Shown piece after piece: positions 27,022-37,336 of a DNA stretch of 64,000 bases. Numbering within the stretch: position 1 is the stretch's first letter; each line of letters begins with the position of its first letter. Under the pieces are notes generated by a model. It was not told the DNA's origin. It ran no database searches and saw only the letters and a program-made list of their open reading frames with translations. The position numbers and the translations under genes were made by a program. Origin of the DNA: Adineta steineri (lineage: Eukaryota > Rotifera > Eurotatoria > Adinetida > Adinetidae); contig CAJNOI010000032.1 of assembly GCA_905250115.1 (NCBI GenBank), forward strand, positions 310,001-374,000. The letters are read 5' to 3'.

Positions 27022-30000
27022 ATGGTGACAATGAATATTATTTGTTTATTCATATTTGTACTTATCTTTTCAAGTACAAAACAATTTGATCTAGGTAATA
27101 AATAATTATGAAAGAATAATATATTCATATAAATTTTTTTATTATTATTTAAGAAACTTGTCGATCTCCATTAGGAATTGAAACAGGTAAAATATTCGAT
27201 TCAGCTTTTTCATCAAGTAGCCATAATGGAATAAATTCAACTGCAGCGAAAGCAAGGTTTGATAATTAATATATTATTGAACTATTTGATTATTATTTTG
27301 TTGTTTAGAATTCGAAGTGAAAATAATGGATGGTGTCCAGTACATAAAATATCTACAACAACATATGAATATCTACAAATTGATCTAGTTAATTTAACTG
27401 TTATTACATTGATTGAACTGCAAGGAAAATTTAGTCAACAACCAGTAAGAAAAGATATTTTTTTTAAATATAATTTGAATTTTTTTCTTTCTTTCGATAG
27501 AATGAATATTATGCAGATTCATTTCGTATTGAATATCGTCGTGATAGTAAACAAAAATGGATTAAATATAAAGATTTTTCTGGACAATATGTAAGAAAAA
27601 GTTTTTTTTTCTTTTCATTTATAAAAATACAGAACATTTTTATGTTAATCATTCATTCCTGTTCTTGTCTTCAAAGCTAATTGACTTTTGTTAACCTTGA
27701 TTAATCAAGAACAAAAGTCTAAGACTACATACATTTTTCCAGATGAGAAGATGTTTATATAATTATAACACATGAACTATTTGTTTTGTTTTCTATTTCT
27801 ATTAATCATAGATTTTAAGTGGTAATACAAATAGTTATATACCAACAATACGTGATATTCTACCATCATTAGTTGCGAAACAAATTCGAATTATACCAAT
27901 TGTAACTGGGCTAAAAGCAAAACATATTTGTATGCGTTTGGAACTTTATGGATGTTCATATCAAGGTTAAAGAAACTAATTATATTTTTTTTTTCAATAA
28001 ACGAAATGTTATTCTTTTTCAGATGCTCCTATATCCTATTCAATTCCACAGGGAGATAAACGTGGTTACGAAGTACAGTTTATCGATGAAACATATGATG
28101 GACATTATGATAATGGAACATTAATAGGTAAATTACATCTTTAGAAAACCTTTTGTTTCCGAGCAAAAATCTGATTGTCATATTTGATGATTGGATTTTT
28201 GCAGTTTTAAGCTAAACCGGTTAAATCCTACCATTGTGTTCGGTTACTGAATTCTTGCTTCGAACTTTCTAACATTTTCCGGTACTGTCCTATGACAACG
28301 AGGGTATCCACTCCTGAAGTCTCACGTTCCTCCCTTGAGTGTAATGATCATACTGTTTAGGTCAAGTTAAGTAAACTCCAAGTTCGAAGTTTACGAGTTT
28401 CCAATTTTTTCTTGAGCATCACCAGTTGACTTAGTATCGCCCAGAGTATCTATTAGAGTAATCAAAAACAGATGATTACAGTTTTTCGCAAGAACTTAGA
28501 TTTAGAGCACACTTAACTTGACCCACTGTTTAGTATTTCAATTTTTTATTTATTGAATATTTAGATGGTCTTGGTCAATTAACTGATGGAATTCTAGCTG
28601 GAGATGATTATCGTTTAGCAGATAATATTCAAGGTATAGGTCAAATTGGTTATGATTGGATAGGTTGGAAACGCAAATCATCAACATCATCAAATATAAA
28701 TCTAATTTTTTATTTTGATTCAATACGAAATATAACTTCTATTCGTTTCCATACATCGAATTTATTTACACGTGACATATATTTATTTAATTCAATAATT
28801 ATTACAAATTGTGACAATAGTATTAGTAGTAGTAGCAGTAGTAGTTTTTTTCTTATACCTGATGATTATATAAATACTCAAGCGAGATTTATAAATATAT
28901 CGTTAGCTTCTGGTCATGGAATTATAACTAAATGTTTAAAAGTAACATTGACATTTAATAATCGAAGTAAATGGATACTTATTAGTGAAGTTTTATTTGA
29001 TTCTGCACCAATAAATAATATAATTCCTTCATTAACAATGACAACACCAGATACTAATCATATACCACCATTGATTGGTAATAAAAATTATTCAAATAAC
29101 TTTAACTCATATGTTTTGTTTTTGGTTCTTATTTAGATTATGGAATAACAATTATTCATTATTGGCAATGGTTATTACTTGCATCAAGTCTTTTTATACT
29201 TCTAGTTATTCTAACAATATGTGTTTATTTTCAATGGATTCAAACATTTCGACATCGACGAAAACTTCGAAAGTAATTAGATATTTTCAATCAATTTCAT
29301 TGTTTTCTCTCTCTTAAATTCAATAGAATGACTACTCATTTAAAATTTCAAACAAATTATCAACCAATATCACTTAAATTTCCATCACGAGCAGGAATGA
29401 ATTGTTGTTACACAACAGTATGTGATAGTACAATGGGTTGTAAGTTATTTTAAAGAAAAAAACTTCCCTTAAGTAAAATTTTATTTTAAATAATTAAAGC
29501 TGATGGTAATTCAACATGTTCAACATCACATAATGATATGCGTCGTCATTTGATTATTTCAACAGCAACATCACCAAGAGCAATAAGTGGATCAGATTTT
29601 GGTACAAGTAGTACAGCAAGCCCCGCAACAATGTCAACGATTTATCAATCAATTGTTAATCCTTATTTAACAGCAGTTAAAAATGATTCAGTTAATGTAG
29701 TAAGTTAAAGATAACTAGGGTCGAGCGTCGCCCCATTGAATGTTGCTCTAAGATGCTTTTTTTTGTTTTTATTAGACACCAAATCCATATGCTTCTATTG
29801 ATACATATGCATATCCAATAGTAGGATCTGATAAAATAATTAATCCAGACAATTCAACAGTAAATATTCAAGGTCCTTGTGGAAATTGTACATATCAATC
29901 ATTATCTACAATAAATAATTCTCTTACAACGCCATTAATTCCACGAATTGGCGATGAACAATTAATTATTGAAGAACGTTATTCAACAATGCATGGTCAT

Positions 30001-31027
30001 TTTGGACAAGTAAGAACAAATAAACTTATTCTTGTTTTGTATTTTTATTATAAAAATTAAATAGATTGTTCGTGGTTATATCTATCTTCGTCATCCGTAT
30101 AATATACTAAAATCTATTCTTATTAAAGCTTTAACAACAAATGATCTTACACAAAAGTAATAGTTAAAATTAAACAATTCTATTTTAATAATAAGATTTT
30201 TGAACATTTAGAGAATTATTTGATAGAGAACATGAATTATTAATTCGTTTAAATCATCCAAATCTTGTTCAATTTTTTGGTTATACAGTTAAACAAACTT
30301 ATGCACTTATTGAACATAGTGATTTAGGTGATCTTTATACATTTTTATCAACAACACAATGTGTTAAACAAGATCAAATTTCACTTTCGTATGTATTTCA
30401 ATATAATCTCATTTTAAATAAAAAATATTTTCTCTAGAATTAATGTGCATTTGTTTATCATAACACAAATATCCAATGCACTTCGTTATCTTGAATCCGA
30501 AAATATTCTTCATCGAGATATATCAGCAAGAAATTGTTTAATCTATCCAAATTATGAAATTAAATTAACAAATACAGCTATAGCTTCGTTACAATTTCAA
30601 ACGCATTATTATAATATCAATCAACATCGTTTACCAATTCGATGGATGTCACCTGAAGCAATTTTAAATGTAAAAATTATTAATTATGTTTTATCATTTA
30701 CTTTTACTTCTGTTTTGTTTCTAGAATGAATTTACTTCTCAATCAGATATATGGTCATTTGGTATAACACTCTGGGAAATAATGACAAATTGTTTAACAT
30801 TACCATATGCTTTATTAAATGATGAACAAGTTTATCAAAGATTAAAATTAATGGGTACAAATCTAAATCAATCATCAGGTAGTTTACAATTATCAAAACC
30901 AGAATGTTTAAGTCGTGAACTTGTTGATTTAATGCTTGAATGTTGGCGTCCATATGGTGAAAGACCAACATTTAATGAAATTTTTAATTTTTTCAATAAA
31001 CGACTTGATGGTATTAATATTATCTAA
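27022..31027 (+). CDS. Discoidin domain receptor with degenerate kinase (DDR-like pseudokinase)
   Basis: Single-pass collagen-receptor family member, 886 residues in 15 exons (27022-27094, 27154-27256, 27309-27444, 27501-27590, 27812-27965, 28023-28127, 28565-29077, 29137-29272, 29327-29439, 29500-29699, 29776-30009, 30065-30156, 30212-30388, 30438-30669, 30725-31027). A signal peptide (CLFIFVLIFSS) leads into a discoidin/F5-8C domain (CRSPLGIETG, WCPVHK, YLQIDL, CMRLELYGC). The DDR-specific second beta domain follows (ETYDGHYDNGTL, GLGQLTDGILAGDDYR, YDWIGW). The membrane span is WLLLASSLFILLVILTICVYF. In the kinase domain the beta3 lysine (ILIKAL) and HRDISARN are kept, but the DFG motif reads NTA (IKLTNTAIAS). 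IRWMSPEAIL and SDIWSFG-type motifs remain. Catalysis is therefore doubtful. A poly(A) signal AATAAA lies at 31172. Confidence 0.9.
28361..28524. mobile_element. MITE with 9-bp target duplication in DDR intron
   Basis: 164 bp with terminal inverted GTCAAGTTAAGT (28361-28372) and ACTTAACTTGAC. It is flanked on both sides by ACTGTTTAG (28352-28360 and 28525-28533). It accounts for the unusual length of this intron (28128-28564). Nine-base duplications are seen with Mutator-like elements; the family assignment is inference. Confidence 0.6.
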
Positions 31028-31665
31028 CAACTTCGTCTTCTTCTTCTTCTTTTTTTTACAATTTAGTCATTAAATATTTGTGTGTTTGTTTGTGTGTCTT
31101 TTTAATAGAAATATGTCAAACATTTTGATCTCAGGAAAAGGTTCTTTTTTTTTTGTTGAATGTATGTGAAAAATAAATATTCTTAATCATCAAGAAATAA
31201 ACTGTCTTGTTTATTATACTTTCTCCGAGTAGAACGCAGTGTTTTATCTAGCGGATGGGCTGAGTGAATGGCGCGCCCACCCCAAAAAACACTGGTAGAA
31301 CGAACAGCTATACTTTTACACTATTAAACAATATGAAATAAGTTCGTATGAGAATGATAGTTTAGAAATTGTAAATAATCGGGGCGTAGCATTGTCTTTC
31401 TATTTCATAATTTTCTTATTTTTGTGAATTTGAAAGAAAACAGCAATCCTCTTACTGGTGATTGCGTAGGTAGAAAGAAAAAAAGCATGATGTAAATCGT
31501 CAACGGATGAAGTGGTAAAGGAGCTTTTAAATTTTTTCGCTTTTTTTTCTTCTCTTAGTAAAGAATGAAATGTTTGCACTATTGACATTCAATCACTTGC
31601 ATAAATACAAAACGTTTTCGTTCGTTCCGCCTGCTTTTATAAATAATTTTGAAAACAAAATAAGA
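31028..31665. other. DDR 3' UTR and Ly6 gene leader
   Basis: No coding signal apart from the small hAT-like element at 31237-31294. Confidence 0.4.
31237..31294. mobile_element. 58-bp hAT-like miniature element
   Basis: Begins CAGTGTTTT and ends AAAACACTG, a perfect 9-bp terminal inverted repeat of hAT type. It is flanked by the perfect 8-bp direct repeat GTAGAACG at 31229-31236 and 31295-31302. The interior is GC-rich. A related segment (inverted, 21 of 22 bases over GTGTTTTATCTAGCG.ATGGGC) lies near 56330-56351. Confidence 0.75.
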
Positions 31666-32191
31666 ATGATGGACAAGTTAAATCTACATTTCTATTCCAT
31701 AATTATTTTCGTTTTAATAATTCTATTATGTACTGGTCAGTAAAAATAATTTGAATTTTATTTATTTAATTATATATATATATATATTATCTATTTTGTT
31801 TTTAAGAAAGATCAACAGCTCAATTCGTTACTGTTAGTTGTTATGAATGCATAAATTGTACCGATCCATTTTCAACAAGTACCGCAACTGTCACATCAAA
31901 TTGTAATTCATGTTATGTATGACTAATTTAAACTATCTTATATAATTTGTTGTCATCTTTTATTTTTAGAAACTAGCAATTAATGTTGCTTATGCTCCCT
32001 ATCGTTATGTAGTTCGTAGATGTCTTGCAGCTTGTCTCGAAACAACTCAATCGTTTGGTGGTGGACAAATAGTCACTACTTGTTGTGCGAAAAATTATTG
32101 TAATGGAAGTTCAATGATAAAATTTCCAACAAGTTCTCGTTTATTACTTTTTATATTCATTATTCTCAATTTTCTCAAATATTTCTATTAA
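31666..32191 (+). CDS. Ly6/uPAR-like (three-finger) GPI-anchored protein
   Basis: 133 residues from exons 31666-31735, 31807-31916 and 31970-32191. A signal peptide (YSIIIFVLIILLCT) precedes a cysteine-rich ectodomain beginning SCYECINC. It ends with CCAKNYCN, the CCxxxxCN signature that closes Ly6/uPAR three-finger domains. The C-terminus is a hydrophobic run (LLLFIFIILNFLKYFY) after small residues, as expected for GPI attachment. Such proteins sit on the outer cell surface as ligands or receptor modulators; no specific partner can be named. The intervening residues are too divergent to assign a vertebrate orthologue. Confidence 0.8.
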
Positions 32192-32516
32192 TATTTTCAT
32201 TTTTCTTTGCATTGAACTAATGGATTTATATTCTGTATAAAAAAGAAACTATCATAAAGAGATTAATAATGTTTGTAAAGAAATTGATTTTTTTTGTTCA
32301 GTTACATTGAAAATACATTCTTGCATAATAACTATGTACAACAATCGATATAAAAAAATGCACTCTTTTTATACATATAACACTTAATTCAATACTTGTT
32401 TGAACACATCTTTTGATGATATTATATCATCGAATATAGATCAGAATCTATTATGTAATATTAAATGAATTTAGATAAATTTATTTTTCTGTTTTGCAAA
32501 AAAAATGTACTTCAAT
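32192..32516. other. Convergent 3' ends of Ly6-like and HPS1 genes
   Basis: AT-rich, without coding signal. Only 325 bases separate the two stop codons. Confidence 0.5.
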
Positions 32517-35183
32517 CTATTCATCAGTTTCCATTAGTTTTAACCAAAGACGATCACATTGTTGCCGTACAGTATATGATGGTATGATACGTAAATGAAC
32601 TGTAATCAATTCGAAACATACAATTGATGTTTGATAAGGTATCCATGGATAATGTTCTTCTGCTAGTGCTCTATTAAAAAAATTAGGGACATGTATATAT
32701 AAAACAAGTTTAAAGAGAAAATTTATTATTACTTATAGAAATCAAAATGTAAAACACCAGGTGGTTGTGATTGTACAAAAGATTTGTAAAGTCGCATCGA
32801 AGCACCCTGAAAAGAAATTAAGAATATCTATTCTACTTAGACGATTTATGAAGTACAATTAAAATCGTTGGTATCGATCTATTACGTAACGGATTAATGA
32901 TAGATGGGTGTGGATGGGTGCGGCTGTGACTCGGGATTTTGCCATTGTATCTGCGCCCACACCCACGGGTTAAAAGGTTAATGAGTTCTCTATACTTCTA
33001 CTGAAAATCCTGATAACATACTGTTTGCTCTTGACAGACTATAAAAGCTGGAAGGATTATGAAACGAAGGTTCCGTCAAACTCATCCTTCCGAATATTAG
33101 TCTTAATTTTTATCTTTTGTGAGAAAAAACACATACATTACTCTCTTGTAAATGTAATGTATAATTATAAGTAAAATATTCATCTGACATTGTAAAAGCT
33201 GTAAAACCATTTTGAAGTGCTGAAAGACATTCTAATTCGAATGCTAGTATCTAAATAAAAATAAATATATAAGATAAGAAAATTTTCCTTTGATATTATT
33301 CGAACTTTTTTTTCTAAAATATGTTCAATTCCATCAGTTGAATTGCATTTTAATTCATACTGTTGCTGATTGTCAGTAATAAGTGCTGGTGAACAAATTT
33401 GTCCACGATTACGATCAATAAAAACAAAATGTACAAGACCTGGAAAATCATTATGACAACTAAAATAAATCAATAATAAAAATTTTATTTTTATTTTTTA
33501 TCTACGAACAAATTCATAGTAATATTTCGTTGTGATTTAACTTCAATAAATGAAAACCAATCTTCTAATTGTAATATAATTTTTTTTCTAAGCATTTTTG
33601 TCATACGTGATGTATCATATTCATTTCGTCGAAATCTTGTATCAATTATATCAATACCATCCATTTGTACATCTACTTCATGATCATGATCAAGATCTAT
33701 ACTACATCGACGAGCATAATCGTCCGAATCAAAAAATAAATGACGAAATACATCCGTTGATAATCGACTCATTTCAGTTAAATTACGAAGAATACGAAGA
33801 CCTCTTAAAACAAACAAATTAATTTAAATAAATCGAATTTCTTTTGTTATTGAATATGAATTACTTGCGATGTCTTTCATCTATATTACCATTTGATTTG
33901 AATGATGATTTATGTAATACATGTGCTTTATTTAATGTATCGGATAGGACATTCGATGGATGACCCACACTTTCAAACTATATGAGTAAAACTTTCTTTT
34001 TATTTTACATAAATAAATATTCTTACATATCGTCGAACAGCTGGACTACCTTCAACAGATTTCACTTGTGGACTTAGTTTATCATATGAAAATAATCCAT
34101 GTGAAGTGTAGGAATCAAGATGACGAATAAGTTCATATAAACTTGAACAAACTGCACTATTTTCCCACTAGAATTTTAAACATAAGGCGTATTATTTGAT
34201 TTTTATAGAAACTTACTTCGACAAGAATAAGAACTGACACATTATCTGTTAATGGTATTGTAAATAATGTAAAAGGTGCAATAATCTTATTCGATGTTCT
34301 TAAGAAAACAATTTCACTACGATGAGTTATTCCAGATTTATCACTTGATGTTGATGATGTTGTTGATGTTGAAAGGGAAAAATTTGGACAAGAATTTGTC
34401 TATTAACATAAGAGAACTTCTAGTCTATAGAATACGAAAAATAAAATATTAATTTACTCGTTCGGTTAGTTGAGATGGAATACTAACAACACTAGTTCTT
34501 GCTGAATTGATTATATTTTCATTAAGATTATTCATACTTTGTTGAAATTTATGTGCCATTACATTTGTTAGATTAATTTGTTGTTCAAATTCTTGTCGTA
34601 ATGATCGACTTGTATTATTAAGAACAAGAAGAAATAGATCAGCATTATTCGGACGACTTTGATCAGGACTAAAATTAAAGTCTTATTTTATGATATGTTT
34701 CAATATTTCATTTACCTATGATACATATGAACAATTTTATCATTGCATGTAATAAGTATTATTTTTCGTGGAACTTTAAGTGAATTTTGAATATCATTAC
34801 TAATCATATTACAAGTTTCACGGCAATGTTCACGAATTAATGAATTAATATGAAGATATTCACAACTCTAATTTATAAAATAAGATATAAAAATCAAAAA
34901 AGATCATATATCATACTTCGAATAAAAGAGCTTGATTAGTTGTTACATTGTTAAGAAAATATTGTAATGAAGCTGATATTCGATTTATTAATTGATCGGC
35001 AGTATTATAATGTCTATTATAAAATTTTATCGATAAGTGAAAACTATTCAATTAAAATACTTACATAAATGGTAAAGCACCAATATGAAATTTAATTAAT
35101 GCTTTTAATAGATTTATTGTTTTCAATACAATTGTTGTGTCAAATGATTTATCAGCCATGCATACAACATTATTTTCTGCAAT
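32517..35183 (-). CDS. HPS1: HPS1 (BLOC-3 subunit), N-terminus missing
   Basis: Subunit of BLOC-3, which with HPS4 activates Rab32/38 for lysosome-related organelle formation. Twelve minus-strand exons keep one frame (35065-35183, 34917-35013, 34716-34867, 34458-34668, 34217-34399, 34027-34167, 33865-33977, 33510-33803, 33306-33459, 33137-33250, 32733-32806, 32517-32670), giving 601 residues. The diagnostic block is EVKSQRNITMNF joined to CHNDFPGLVHF, followed by IDRNRGQICSPAL, which matches the conserved core of vertebrate HPS1. The C-terminal FDFYKALAEEHYP and CFELITVHLRIIPS also fit. The first visible exon corresponds to the region after human residue about 80. The first exon(s) should lie beyond 35183, where the assembly instead has a run of N. 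Confidence 0.85.
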
Positions 35184-35230
35184 CTATTTTTATTCAATAA
35201 GAAAAAAAGATTCGAGAAAATATTTTTTTT

Positions 35231-35240
35231 NNNNNNNNNN
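35231..35240. other. Assembly gap (10 N)
   Basis: Ten consecutive N. The gene on each side is broken here: HPS1 lacks its start and UBR3 lacks most of its length. Ten N is therefore a placeholder and not the true distance, or the join is wrong. Confidence 0.98.
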
Positions 35241-35264
35241 ATATTTATCTATTTTTCTATGTAG

Positions 35265-37247
35265 ATTTCCCCTTTAATTGCTGAATGGTTAACAAATTTT
35301 ATTGAAAAAATATATTTAATGGTAGATAAAAATTATCGAACCATTGATAAACAAATAAAACAACCATCCGATGATATTCTAGCTTTATTTCTTATTTCTA
35401 TACTCAGGTTTATTTTAATTATTAAAATTCATCTTCTGCTGATTTTATATTGTTTAGATTTAATCTAGAAAATGATATACTCATTCGTGATACTCCATTT
35501 ATTGATTCAACAATAATTAATCGAAAATCTTGTTTTCGTATGTTCTCTAACGAGGAAACCTACTGAGGTGTTCATGGTCCTATCTTTTGGCTATAAAACG
35601 ATGTGGGTAAAATTCTCTTCCGCATTGAGATCTACGTACAGCCAAAAGATAAGACCGGAACTCACTAGATATTTTGAGATGTTCCCCATCGTAAGCAATA
35701 TATAATTATCAGATTATCCTTCTTTGATAAACATATAGGTGAATTATTCTATATATGTAATCTTAAATATCCTTATTTATTAAATCATTCACATATTTTA
35801 CTTTGGCATCGAATTGCTACTGGTTATATGAATACGAAATTAAATAATAATGAACAAACAGTTCCATTATTATTCTCTGATTCAGTTGTATTACTTTTAC
35901 GGATTATGCTTAGTTTACCTTATTTAATTACAAAAGGTTAGTTTTTTTCTTTATATTTAGCTATTAATGATTATGATTTCTCTTCTTAGAATTATATCGA
36001 GTGATTGTACAAGTTTTATTCAATTTAACTTATATACAAGCATTGTTCACTATTATTAGCGAAATGAATAAAACTGAACAAGAAATTTGGAGTCGAATTT
36101 CAGTAGATAAAGCTAAAAATGTATGTTTTTATTTTTATTTTAAATAAATTGTAATAATATCCTTTGAAGACTATGTCCGAATATCTTCGTATGATTTCAT
36201 CAAAATTATTTCAATCGAATTTTAATTCAAATATTGATAATGTATGTTAATATAAATTATAAAGACGAAAAAAATGGTTTGATTTATCTAGACAAAAATT
36301 TCATCTTTGGAATCAATCAATGCATTGATTCGAGAACGATGTGGAAATTTTATTAAAATTGCTGCTCTCATACAACATTATCTTTATCAATCGATAACAT
36401 GGTGGATAGTAAGTATTTCTATTTAATTCAATCAATCATCTTTTTTTGTTAAGCCTGATCATCATCTTCATTTTGATCACTTATCGAAAAATCTGATTAA
36501 TGAATTAAAATTATACAATAATGATGAACCTTATTGGTTTTCTAATGATTCATTATTAATTATTAACAATTGGTTAGATGAAGTACTTATATTAGATAAA
36601 CAACAATCAATACTTGTTCGTATAGGTTTAGAATTTCTTATTTAATTTCTTATTTTATATAGAAAATAATTCATGCAATACCTGTATTTCATTCTCCACA
36701 ATTTATTGAATTACCAACATGTTATTCAGATTTATTTCGATCTTGTAACCATCGGCGTTGTTCCTATTGTCAAGAATTAATTATTGAACCTATTCTATGT
36801 TTAATCTGCGGAATTGTTTATTCACAAGAACGTACGAAAAAACAATGTTGTGATCAACAAACACGTTTTATTCAAGAGGTTAAATCAAATTTGTACTATC
36901 ATATAAAATCGAATTCATTAATATTCTTTTTTCTATAGCATTTATTATTATGTAGTGGTAATTTAAATATGTCAATAAATATTAATTCTACAAAAACATT
37001 AATACAACGTGAGAAACGTTATACTTATTGGATATCACTTTATCTTGATCAACATGGTGAAGAAGATCTTAATTTAAGGTTAAACTCAAACAAAATTTGA
37101 ATTTAAATTATTTAATTCAATCATTTTAGACGAGGTCGAATATTATACTTAGATAAGAATCGATTGAAATTACTCTATTCCGCATGGATATCATCTAATC
37201 TTGATCAACTCATCAATCGATGGTCTACAGATCCATTTGATTTTTAA
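35265..37247 (+). CDS. UBR3: E3 ubiquitin ligase UBR3, C-terminal part
   Basis: C-terminal 458 residues of an N-recognin-family E3 ligase; family members are about 1,900 residues, so most of the gene is missing at the gap. Exons: 35265-35407, 35458-35537, 35739-35936, 35990-36120, 36170-36241, 36292-36408, 36454-36615, 36663-36878, 36939-37078, 37130-37247. The cysteine-rich UBR autoinhibitory domain is clear: CNHRRCSYC, ILCLICGIVYS, KKQCCDQQ, then YLDQHGEEDLNLRRGR and AWISSNLDQLINRW, which match the end of vertebrate UBR3. The donor after 36615 is the less common GTTCGT. Intron 35538-35738 contains an inverted repeat. Confidence 0.85.
35567..35665. repeat. Imperfect inverted repeat in UBR3 intron
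   Basis: Arms 35567-35592 and 35640-35665 pair around TATCTTTTGGCT / AGCCAAAAGAT with a 47-base loop. Probably a relic of a small foldback or MITE; no target duplication was found. Confidence 0.45.
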
Positions 37248-37336
37248 AATAAATGAATTACAGTTCGTTGATTTTTTTTGTTTGACAAAAATAAACAAAA
37301 TCACACAACAACAACAACAACAACAAAAAAATAGTA

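Noticed and set aside
33598-33822. Plus-strand ORF inside HPS1
   Set aside because: Antisense shadow of the HPS1 exon at 33510-33803.
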